Shown here in pieces: positions 56,749 through 64,000 of a stretch of 64,000 nt of DNA. Each line of letters opens with the position of its first letter. The stretch's first letter is position 1. Both the position numbers and the translations under genes were made by a program. The notes beneath the pieces were generated by a model, which saw only the letters and a list, made by a program, of their open reading frames with translations, searched no databases and was not told the origin of the DNA. The DNA lies in the NCBI RefSeq assembly GCF_030499535.1, contig NZ_JASTLB010000001.1, positions 2,108,001-2,172,000 of the forward strand. The letters run 5' to 3'. The DNA is from Streptomyces sp. TG1A-8. GTDB taxonomy: Bacteria; Actinomycetota; Actinomycetes; Streptomycetales; Streptomycetaceae.

Positions 56749-57411
56749 ATGGACTTCACGATCGGCGGCATCCGCGAGATCCGCTCCGGCGCCCGTCGGC
56801 GGGGCCGTTCCCCGGAGTGCACCGCCGTCGCCGAGTTCACCGGGCTGTGCGGCTGGGACGTGGTGCCGGGCGCGCGGGCCGCGGCGGGCGCCTGCTCCTG
56901 CGGGCGCTCCGGCTGCCGGGCACCGGGCGCCCACCCCCTCGACTTCGCCCCCGTGGTGCCGGCCGGGGCCACGCTCGCCGAGGTGACCGAGGTGTGGGCC
57001 GGGTTCCCGGGCGCCGCCGTGATGCTGCCCGTCGGCCGCTCCTTCGACGTCATCGAGGTCGCCGCGCCGGCCGGGCGGCGCGCGCTGGTGCGCCTCGAAC
57101 GCATGGGACTGCCGCTCGGTCCGGTCGCCGCGACCCCGGACGGCCGCGCCCACTTCCTGGTCGCTCCCGGCGCCGCCGCCGACCTGCCGCGACTGCTCTA
57201 CCGGATGGGCTGGGACGACCCGGCCGCCCTGGACCTGCACGGCCTCGGCCCCGGGACGCACATCACGGCTCCGCCCTCCGACCGGGGCGGCCTCGGCCCG
57301 GTGCGCTGGCTGCGCCCGCCGGCGCTGGACTCGGCGGCGCGGCCTCCGGCGGCCCGGCTGCTGCTGGGCACGCTGGCGTACGTGGCCCACCGGTCGCGGA
57401 CCCGGACGTGA
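56749..57411 (+). CDS. Prim-pol-like conserved protein
   Basis: 220 residues starting at an ATG preceded by GGAGGAGG. Core: AVAEFTGLCGWDVVPGARA, CSCGRSGCRAPGAHPLDF, AVMLPVGRSFDVIEV, LGPVAATPDGRAHFLVAPG and GTHITAPPSDRGGLGPVRWL. The layout is of bifunctional primase/polymerase N-terminal domains, including the CxCGxxGCxxPGxHP cysteine segment. No helicase or replication genes are near, so the role is unknown. Conserved beside nsdA in Streptomyces. Confidence 0.8.
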   Translation: MDFTIGGIREIRSGARRRGRSPECTAVAEFTGLCGWDVVPGARAAAGACSCGRSGCRAPGAHPLDFAPVVPAGATLAEVTEVWAGFPGAAVMLPVGRSFDVIEVAAPAGRRALVRLERMGLPLGPVAATPDGRAHFLVAPGAAADLPRLLYRMGWDDPAALDLHGLGPGTHITAPPSDRGGLGPVRWLRPPALDSAARPPAARLLLGTLAYVAHRSRTRT

Positions 57412-57439
57412 ACGGCGCCGCACGGCACCGGACACGGCG

Positions 57440-57478
57440 AAGCGCCCGACCCCGTCCACGTCCCGGGGGCGGGCGCTT
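57440..57478. terminator. Bidirectional hairpin between convergent genes
   Basis: AAGCGCCCG and CGGGCGCTT arms with inner CCCC/GGGG pairs form a 13-bp stem. It lies between the prim-pol-like gene and the end of ftsY. Confidence 0.75.
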
Positions 57479-57510
57479 CTCGTTGCCGGGCACCTACGCC
57501 GGTCCGCGGC

Positions 57511-58713
57511 TCACTCGCCGATCAGCGCGTCCACGAACGCCTCCGCCTCGAACGGCGCCAGGTCGTCCGCGCCCTCGCCGAGGCCGATCAGCTTGACCGG
57601 GACGCCCAGTTCGCGCTGGACCGCGATCACGATGCCGCCCTTGGCGGTGCCGTCCAGCTTGGTGAGCACGATGCCGGTGATGTCCACGACCTCCGCGAAC
57701 ACCCGCGCCTGGACCAGGCCGTTCTGGCCGGTGGTGGCGTCGAGGACGAGCAGCACCTCGTCCAGCGGCGCGTGCTTCTCCACCACGCGCTTGACCTTGC
57801 CCAGCTCGTCCATGAGGCCGGTCTTGGTGTGCAGGCGGCCGGCGGTGTCGATGAGGACGACGTCGACCCCCATCTCCTTGCCCTCCTTGACCGAGTCGAA
57901 GGCGACGGAGGCGGGGTCGCCGCCCTCGGGCCCGCGCACGGTGTAGGCGCCCACGCGCTCGCCCCAGGTCTGGAGCTGGTCGGCGGCGGCGGCGCGGAAG
58001 GTGTCCGCGGCGCCGAGGACGACGGTGCGGCCGTCGGCGACCAGGACGCGGGCGAGCTTGCCGGTGGTGGTCGTCTTGCCGGTGCCGTTGACGCCGACCA
58101 CCATCACGATGCCGGGCTTGCGGCCCTCGGGTTCGGTCCTGACCGTGCGGTCGGCGTCCGTGCCGACCAGCTTGATCAGCTCCTCGCGGAGCAGGCCGCG
58201 CAGTTCCTCCGGGGTGCGGGTGCCCAGCACCCTGACCCGCTCGCGCAGCCGCTCGACCAGTTCCTGGGTCGGCTGCACGCCGACGTCGGCGGTCAGCAGC
58301 GTGTCCTCGATCTCCTCCCAGGTGTCCTCGTCGAGGTGTTCGCGGGACAGCAGCGTGAGCAGGCCCTTGCCCAGGGCGTTCTGCGAGCGGGACAGGCGGG
58401 TGCGCAGGCGGACCAGGCGCCCCGCGGTGGGCTCCGGGATCTCGATCCCGGGAGCCTCGACGGGGGGAGGCTCCGCGACGACGACCGGTGTCGGGCCGCC
58501 CGGGAGATCCACCTCCTCGATGGTCCGGCGCGGTTCGTCGCGCGGCGTCTCGGCCTCGTCGCCGACGTGCGGCTCGGCCGGGGGCGCGGTGATGTCGGGC
58601 GCGGAGGGCGGGGGCGGGGGCAGCGGCTTCCTGCGCCGGCTGCCGACGACCAGCCCGCCGAGCGCGCCGAGCAGGACCACGGCGATGACTACAGCAAGGA
58701 TGACGGTTTCCAT
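57511..58713 (-). CDS. ftsY: Signal recognition particle receptor FtsY
   Basis: 400 residues. N-terminal transmembrane helix (VILAVVIAVVLLGALGGLVV) and acidic/proline linker, then NG domain with GVNGTGKTTTTGKLA, DTFRAAAADQL, DTAGRLHTK and TKLDGTAKGG. Membrane-bound partner of Ffh. The minus strand GATACT nine bases upstream of ATG may be the -10. Confidence 0.95.
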   Translation of the reverse strand: METVILAVVIAVVLLGALGGLVVGSRRRKPLPPPPPSAPDITAPPAEPHVGDEAETPRDEPRRTIEEVDLPGGPTPVVVAEPPPVEAPGIEIPEPTAGRLVRLRTRLSRSQNALGKGLLTLLSREHLDEDTWEEIEDTLLTADVGVQPTQELVERLRERVRVLGTRTPEELRGLLREELIKLVGTDADRTVRTEPEGRKPGIVMVVGVNGTGKTTTTGKLARVLVADGRTVVLGAADTFRAAAADQLQTWGERVGAYTVRGPEGGDPASVAFDSVKEGKEMGVDVVLIDTAGRLHTKTGLMDELGKVKRVVEKHAPLDEVLLVLDATTGQNGLVQARVFAEVVDITGIVLTKLDGTAKGGIVIAVQRELGVPVKLIGLGEGADDLAPFEAEAFVDALIGE

Positions 58714-59050
58714 AACCCGTCCAGTATCGGCCATGGGGTGCGGCGGCACCCTGCTTGCGACCGTGCGATCCCGTTGCGTCGCACGGGGTGCGGGCGCCGG
58801 GCCGGGTGCGGGCACCGGGCCGTGGCCGCCTCCCGCCCACCGGTCCGCGGCCCGCCCCGCGGCCGTGCGCGGCCGGCGCGCGAGCGCCCCGGCCGGCGGT
58901 GGCCCCCCGGGGACGCTCCCCCGCCGGGCCCCGCACCGCCGCGTACGGCACCGCCGCCCCCGGACCGGGCAGTGGCCGGTCCGGGGGCGGCGGACGGTAC
59001 GGGGAGAGGGGCGGCGGGGACTTGGCCCTTCCCCCCGGGTCGGGGTGCGG
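58714..59050. promoter_or_regulatory. ftsY promoter region and glcP terminator
   Basis: 337 bases, no gene. An 18-bp imperfect tandem repeat (58787-58822, two copies differing by one base) and the ftsY promoter lie on the ftsY side. The glcP terminator (58951-58993) lies on the other side. Confidence 0.6.
58951..58993 (-). terminator. 18-bp hairpin after glcP
   Basis: CCGCCGCCCCCGGACCGG and its complement around a 7-base loop. Lies about 58 bases past the glcP stop. Confidence 0.8.
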
Positions 59051-60469
59051 TCAGCCCATCTCCTCCAGCGTCTTGCCCTTCGTCTCCTTGACGAACTTCA
59101 GGACGAACGGGATGGAGAGCGCGGCGAAGACCGTGTAGATCACGTAGGTGCCGGAGAGGTTCCAGTCGGCCAGCGACGGGAAGCTCGCGGTGATGGCCCA
59201 GTTGGCGATCCACTGCGCGCAGGCGGCCACGCCCAGGGCGGCGGCTCGGATCCGGTTCGGGAACATCTCGCCGAGGAAGACCCAGACCACGACGCCCCAG
59301 GACAGGGCGAAGAACAGGACGAACACGTGTGCGGCGATCAGGGCGACCCAGCCCTGGGTGCTCGGCAGCTTGCCGTCGACCAGGTGGTAGCTGAACGCCC
59401 ACGCCTCCAGCGCGAGGCCGACGGCCATGCCGACCGAGCCGACGAGGGCCAGCGGCTTGCGGCCGACGCGGTCCACGAAGATCATCGCGATCACGGTGCC
59501 GATGATGTTGATGATCGACGTCGTGAAGGAGTAGAGGAAGGAGTCCGTCGGGTCGACGCCGACCGACTGCCACAGCGTCGAGGAGTAGTAGAACGCGACG
59601 TTGATGCCGACGAACTGCTGGAAGACCGACAGGCCGATGCCGATCCAGACGATCGGCTTGAAGAGGAAGCCGCCGCCGAGCAGGTCGCGGAAGCTCGACT
59701 TCTCCTCGCGCCGCATGGCCGTCTCGATCTCGTGGACGCGCGCGTCCAGGTCGACGCCGCCGCCCTCGACCTCGCCGAGGATCTGCCGGGCGCGGTCGTG
59801 CTTGCCGACGGAGATCAGGAAGCGCGGGGACTCGGGGATGGCGAAGGACAGCAGACCGTAGAGGACGGCCGGGACGACCATCACGCCGAGCATGACCTGC
59901 CAGGCCTCCAGGCCCATCAGCTTGCCGCGCTGGTCGCCGTCGGCGGCGTTGAGCAGGCCCCAGTTGACGAGCTGGGAGACGGCGATGCCGACGACGATCG
60001 CGGCCTGCTGGAAGGAGCCCAGGCGGCCGCGGTAGGCGGGCGGGGCGACCTCGGCGATGTAGGCCGGGCCGATGACGGAGGCCATGCCGATGGCGAACCC
60101 GCCGATGACGCGCCACAGCGCGAGGTCCCACAGGGCGAAGGGCAGCGCGGAGCCGACGGAGCTGACCGTGAACAGCACGGCGGCGATCTGCATGCAGCGG
60201 ATGCGGCCGATCCGGTCGGCTATGCGGCCGGCGGTCGCGGCACCGATGGCGCAGCCGATCAGGGCGACGGCGATGACCTGGGCGAGAGCCGCGGAACCGA
60301 CGTCGTAACGGTCGCGGATGGCCTCGACGGCGCCGTTGATCACGGAGCTGTCGTAGCCGAAGAGGAAGCCGCCCATGGCGGCTGCCGCCGCGATGAAGAT
60401 GACGTGCCCGAGATGTTCGGGGTGAGCCGTCCTGGCTTCTGGCTGAGGTGCCTGCGCTGTGCTGGTCAC
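59051..60469 (-). CDS. glcP: Glucose permease GlcP (MFS)
   Basis: 472 residues, twelve helices, sugar-porter subfamily. AAAMGGFLFGYDSSVINGAV (helix 1), GRIADRIGR loop, PESPRFLI, QQFVGINVAFYYSS (sugar contact), DRVGRKPL, ETKGKTLEEMG at the end. It matches GlcP1 of S. coelicolor (SCO5578), the main glucose uptake system. GTG with GAGGAG seven bases upstream. Confidence 0.93.
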   Translation of the reverse strand: MTSTAQAPQPEARTAHPEHLGHVIFIAAAAAMGGFLFGYDSSVINGAVEAIRDRYDVGSAALAQVIAVALIGCAIGAATAGRIADRIGRIRCMQIAAVLFTVSSVGSALPFALWDLALWRVIGGFAIGMASVIGPAYIAEVAPPAYRGRLGSFQQAAIVVGIAVSQLVNWGLLNAADGDQRGKLMGLEAWQVMLGVMVVPAVLYGLLSFAIPESPRFLISVGKHDRARQILGEVEGGGVDLDARVHEIETAMRREEKSSFRDLLGGGFLFKPIVWIGIGLSVFQQFVGINVAFYYSSTLWQSVGVDPTDSFLYSFTTSIINIIGTVIAMIFVDRVGRKPLALVGSVGMAVGLALEAWAFSYHLVDGKLPSTQGWVALIAAHVFVLFFALSWGVVVWVFLGEMFPNRIRAAALGVAACAQWIANWAITASFPSLADWNLSGTYVIYTVFAALSIPFVLKFVKETKGKTLEEMG

Positions 60470-60698
60470 GAAAAACTCCTCGGGCCGCGGCAACGCTGCC
60501 GGGGTGGGGTGATCCCTTTCAGGTATCCGGTGAGGCGCGGGTTCACGCCCACTCACACCTGAAGGTAAAAGCAACGTTGCAGAGACTATGCCTTCAAGTT
60601 TCGAAGTCAATAGGCCAGGCACTGCGACTTACGAGATATATGGGGTCGTTACGTGTTCAAACCTTGAACTCAGAGTGAAGATGATCTGAAAATGTGCA
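60470..60698 (-). promoter_or_regulatory. glcP promoter region
   Basis: 229 bases, unusually A+T rich between 60555 and 60700. Palindrome GCAACGTTGC (60571-60580) lies 102 bases before glcP; its centre and shape fit LacI-type operators. TTGAAG on the minus strand near 60592-60597 is a possible -35. The far end holds the smc stop. No gene. Confidence 0.45.
60571..60580 (-). promoter_or_regulatory. Candidate LacI-type operator of glcP
   Basis: Perfect 10-bp palindrome GCAACGTTGC with a central CG, flanked by A+T-rich sequence. Regulator unknown; glucose induction in Streptomyces would fit. Confidence 0.4.
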
Positions 60699-63600
60699 TC
60701 AGCGGAGCCGCTGGGAGATCACCTTGGACACGCCATCGCCCTGCATGGACACGCCGTAGAGCGCGTCGGCGATCTCCATCGTGCGCTTCTGGTGCGTGAT
60801 CACGATCAGTTGCGAGGCCTCCTGCAGCTCCTGCATGATCCGGATCAGCCGCTGGAGGTTGGTGTCGTCGAGCGCGGCCTCGACCTCGTCCATGACGTAG
60901 AACGGACTCGGCCGGGCCTTGAAGATCGACACCAGCAGCGCGACGGCGGTCAGCGACCGCTCGCCGCCCGACAGCAGGGACAGCCGCTTGACCCTCTTGC
61001 CCGGCGGCCGGGCCTCGACGTCCACCCCGGTGGCGAGCATGTCGTCCGGGTCGGTCAGCACCAGGCGGCCCTCGCCGCCGGGGAACAGCCGGCCGAAGAC
61101 GCCCTCGAACTCGCGCGCGGTGTCCCGGTAGGCCTCGGTGAAGACCTGCTCGACGCGCTCGTCCACCTCCTTCACCACCTGGAGCAGGTCGGCGCGGGTC
61201 TTCTTCAGGTCCTCCAGCTGCTCGCCGAGGAACTGGTGCCGCTCCTCCAGCGCCGCGAACTCCTCCAGGGCGAGCGGGTTCACCTTGCCCAGCCGCTGGT
61301 ACGCCCGCTCGGCGGCCCTGAGCCGCTGCTCCTGCTCGGCCCGCACGAAGGGCCGGGGCCGGTTGCGCGGGTGCCCGGGGTCCTCGGGCAGCTCCTCGCC
61401 CTCCGCGGGCGGGGAGGGCGGCACGGGCCGGCGCGGGCCGTACTCCGCCACCAGTCCGGCCGGTTCGACCCCCAGTTCCTCCAGCGCCCTGGTCTCCAGC
61501 TGCTCGATGCGCAGCCGTTTCTCGGCGCCGAGGACCTCGCCGCGGTGCACCGAGTCCGTCAGCTTGTCGAGTTCGGCCTTCAGTTCGCGGCCGGCGGTGC
61601 GGGCGGCGGTCAGCTCCTGCTCGCGCGCGGCCCTGGCGGCCTCGGCGGCGGCGCGCTCCCGCTCGGCCCGGCCGAGCGACACCTCGACGTGCGCGAGGAG
61701 CTGCCGGGCGCCGGCGGCGACGGCCCCGGCGACGGCGGCCTCGTGGCGCAGCCGGGCCCGCCGCCGCTCGGCACGCGCGCGCGCCTCGCGCTCCGCACGG
61801 GCCGCCCGGTCCAGCCCGTCGGCCCGCCCGGCCAGGCCCTTGACCCGCTCCTCGTGCGTACGGACCTGCAGGCGGGCCTCCATCTCGGTCTGCCGGGCGT
61901 TGGCCCCGTCGGCGGACAGCCGGTCGCGCACGGAGGTGTCCGGCTCCTCCTCGGCCGGCATCTCCTCGGCGACGGCCAGCCGCTCGGCCAGCTCCTCGGC
62001 CTCCTGCACGGCCGCCTCCAGCGCCTCCTGCGCGCGGGCGGCGGCCGCGGCGGACCGCTCGGCCTCCCCGGCGGCGCCGCGGGCCTGTCCCGCCAGCCGT
62101 CCGAGCTGCTGGGCCACGGCCGACTTCTCCCGGTCGGCGGTCCGGCGCCGCTCCCCCAGTTCCTCCACGCGCGCGGCGGCCCGGGTGCGCCGTTCGGCCG
62201 CCGCGTGCTGCGCCCGCGCCAGCTCCTCGCAGCCCACGGCCAGCTCCGCCAGCTCCGCCGCGGCCTCGTCCACCCAGGCCCGCACCTCCAGCAGGCTGGG
62301 CGCACCGGCCGACCCGCCGTGCGCGAAGTGGGCGCCGAGCAGGTCGCCCTCGGCGGTGACGGCGGTCAGCCCGGGGTGCGCGTGGACCAGTTCCTCCGCG
62401 TCCTGCAGGGTCGCGACGACGACGATGCCGCGCAGCAGGCGGCGCACGGCGGGCACGAGCTCGGCGGGAGCGCGGACGAGGTCGGCGGCGAAGGGCGGCC
62501 CGGCGCGGCGCACCTCGGCTCCGGCCCGGTCCGGCCCGCCGGCGGGCTCCTCGGCCTCCCCGGTGCCGCACGGCAGGCCGCCCGCTCCGCCGTCCGGTGC
62601 CGCCCCCGCCCCGGCCGGCGGCCCGGGCACCGCCGCGCCCACCGCGTCCGCACCGCCCGTGGCCGTGGCCGCAGGGGCGGGGGCACCCGGGCCGCCGGCC
62701 GGGGCGGGGGGCCGCGGGGAACCGGCCAGCAGCAGTGCCGCTCGTCCGGCGTCCTGTTTGCGCAGCAGTCTGATCGCCTCGGCGGCCGACGCCGGGGTCG
62801 TCACGGCGACCGCGTCCGCCGCCGCGCCGAACGCGGCCGCCAGCGCGGCCTCGTACCCGGGCGTCACCTCCAGCAGCTCGGCCGCCGGACCCAGCAGGCC
62901 GGTGAGCCGGTCCCGGGCACCCAGCAGCGTGCCGGTGCCGTCCTTGCGCCTGAGTCCCAGCGCGAGCGCGTCGTGGCGGGCCCGGGTGGCGGCGCGCCGG
63001 CGTTCGGCCACGGTGGCCGCCTCACGGGCCGCGCCGAGGGCGGCCTCGGCCTCGGCGAGCTGCCGCCCGGCCTCCTCCTGCCGCTCGGCCAGCTGCGCGT
63101 CGTCCGCGTCGAGTCCGTCCACCTCGGCCTTCAGCGCCTCGTACTCCTCCCGGGCCCGGACGGCGCGCTCCCGGGCCTCGTCGCGGGCGGTGGCCAGCCG
63201 GTCGATCTCGGCCTGCGCGGAGGCGGCACGCGAACGGGCCGCGCCGACCTGACCGGACAGACGGGCCAGACCCTCGCGCCGGTCGGCGAGGGCGCGGGCG
63301 GCGTCCCTGAGCCGGCGTTCCTCGCCGGCCAGCTCCCGTTCCAGCCCGGTGCGGTGGGCGACGGTGTCGTCCAGGGCGCGCCGGGCCGCCTCCAGGGCCG
63401 CCTCCAGTTCGGCCTCCTGTTCGCGGACGCGGGCGGCCTCGCGCTCCATGTCCTCGGGGTCACGGCCGCGCCGCTCCTCGGGGGGCGCGGAGGCCGCGCT
63501 CCGCACGCGGGCGTCGGCCAGCGAGACGGTGCCGCGGACCCGTTCGGCCAGCTGGGACAGCTCGTACCAGGTCTGCTGGGCGCGCTGGAGGCGCGGCGTG

Positions 63601-64000
63601 AGCCGCCGCACCTCGTCCTCCAGCAGCGACTCGCGCTGCAGTGCCTTCCCCAGCTCCTGCTCGGCGGCCTCCTTGCGCTCCTTCAGCGCGGCCTCGTCGG
63701 CGATCTCGGCCTGCAGCGCCTCGCGCAGGCGCACGAGGTCGTCGGCCAGCAGCCGCAGGCGGGCGTCGCGGAGGTCGGCCTGGATGACGGCGGCCCGGCG
63801 GGCGACCGCCGCCTGGCGGCCGAGCGGCTTGAGCTGGCGGCGCAGTTCGTCGGTGAGGTCCTGCACGCGCGCGAGGTTGGCCCGCATCGCGTCCAGCTTG
63901 CGCAGCGCCTTCTCCTTGCGCCTGCGGTGCTTCAGCACGCCGGCGGCCTCTTCGATGAAGGCACGGCGGCCCGTCGGATCGGCGTGCAGGACGGAGTCGA
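60699..64000 (-). CDS. smc: Chromosome segregation protein SMC (5' end beyond window)
   Basis: About 1,100 residues of SMC are present; the N-terminal head lies beyond 64000. From the edge: DSVLHADPTGRRAFIEEAAG, the first coiled coil, the hinge (GTLLGARDRLTGLLGPAAEL, YEAALAAAFGAAADAVAV), the second coiled coil and the C-terminal head with signature LSLLSGGERSLTAVALL and Walker B FYVMDEVEAALDD. A low-complexity segment of about 75 residues lies inside the hinge (about 62505-62735). SMC with ScpAB organises and segregates the chromosome during sporulation. Confidence 0.95.
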   Translation of the reverse strand, partial: DSVLHADPTGRRAFIEEAAGVLKHRRRKEKALRKLDAMRANLARVQDLTDELRRQLKPLGRQAAVARRAAVIQADLRDARLRLLADDLVRLREALQAEIADEAALKERKEAAEQELGKALQRESLLEDEVRRLTPRLQRAQQTWYELSQLAERVRGTVSLADARVRSAASAPPEERRGRDPEDMEREAARVREQEAELEAALEAARRALDDTVAHRTGLERELAGEERRLRDAARALADRREGLARLSGQVGAARSRAASAQAEIDRLATARDEARERAVRAREEYEALKAEVDGLDADDAQLAERQEEAGRQLAEAEAALGAAREAATVAERRRAATRARHDALALGLRRKDGTGTLLGARDRLTGLLGPAAELLEVTPGYEAALAAAFGAAADAVAVTTPASAAEAIRLLRKQDAGRAALLLAGSPRPPAPAGGPGAPAPAATATGGADAVGAAVPGPPAGAGAAPDGGAGGLPCGTGEAEEPAGGPDRAGAEVRRAGPPFAADLVRAPAELVPAVRRLLRGIVVVATLQDAEELVHAHPGLTAVTAEGDLLGAHFAHGGSAGAPSLLEVRAWVDEAAAELAELAVGCEELARAQHAAAERRTRAAARVEELGERRRTADREKSAVAQQLGRLAGQARGAAGEAERSAAAAARAQEALEAAVQEAEELAERLAVAEEMPAEEEPDTSVRDRLSADGANARQTEMEARLQVRTHEERVKGLAGRADGLDRAARAEREARARAERRRARLRHEAAVAGAVAAGARQLLAHVEVSLGRAERERAAAEAARAAREQELTAARTAGRELKAELDKLTDSVHRGEVLGAEKRLRIEQLETRALEELGVEPAGLVAEYGPRRPVPPSPPAEGEELPEDPGHPRNRPRPFVRAEQEQRLRAAERAYQRLGKVNPLALEEFAALEERHQFLGEQLEDLKKTRADLLQVVKEVDERVEQVFTEAYRDTAREFEGVFGRLFPGGEGRLVLTDPDDMLATGVDVEARPPGKRVKRLSLLSGGERSLTAVALLVSIFKARPSPFYVMDEVEAALDDTNLQRLIRIMQELQEASQLIVITHQKRTMEIADALYGVSMQGDGVSKVISQRLR

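Overview
The window is chromosomal DNA of a Streptomyces. G+C is very high (about 72% by eye), GTG and TTG starts are frequent, stop/start overlaps are common, and the gene set includes the sporulation sigma factor WhiG, NsdA, a DasR-type operator and GlnR boxes. Gene order follows the S. coelicolor segment I recall as SCO5577 (smc) to SCO5673 (chitinase), read backwards. There is no rRNA, tRNA, CRISPR array, prophage or insertion sequence. This is mostly core chromosome with a few unusual loci.

Left part (1-23 kb). A broken GH18 chitinase gene with a DasR-like operator sits at the edge. Next comes a polyamine uptake and catabolism operon on the minus strand (8995 down to 1805): aldehyde dehydrogenase, PotD/A/B/C transporter and an FAD-dependent amine oxidase. 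Its partner cluster lies at 14.5-18.1 kb: a second aldehyde dehydrogenase, divergent from an Lrp/AsnC regulator and an aminotransferase. Between them are a NADAR protein, a DUF4190 membrane protein, a futalosine-pathway-type adenosine deaminase homologue, a glycerophosphodiester phosphodiesterase and a STAS/PP2C pair. An ABC exporter with a degenerate ATPase, a VOC protein, a long LOG-family protein and an LAETG sortase substrate follow.

Middle (23-36 kb). A thiamine-type ABC transporter is preceded by a clear TPP riboswitch. Then comes the conserved rpsB-tsf-pyrH-frr-cdsA-rlmN block with strong intergenic hairpins, then an M23 peptidase, a TetR regulator and whiG.

Right part (36-64 kb, nearly all minus strand). 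This is a housekeeping run: dprA-comM-yraN, a DUF2469 gene, NUDIX, four tandem type I signal peptidases (sipWXYZ), rplS-trmD-rimM-khpA-rpsP, a SprT-like protein, a methyltransferase, ffh, glnD-glnK-amtB with GlnR boxes, nsdA, a prim-pol-like protein, ftsY, the glucose permease glcP, and smc cut by the window edge.

No convincing undescribed multi-gene system was found. The points most worth checking are the chitinase pseudogene that keeps its operator, the 18-bp repeat array copied from a terminator arm, a motif shared by the two polyamine promoters, the low-complexity insertion in the SMC hinge, and the long sipX/sipY overlap.
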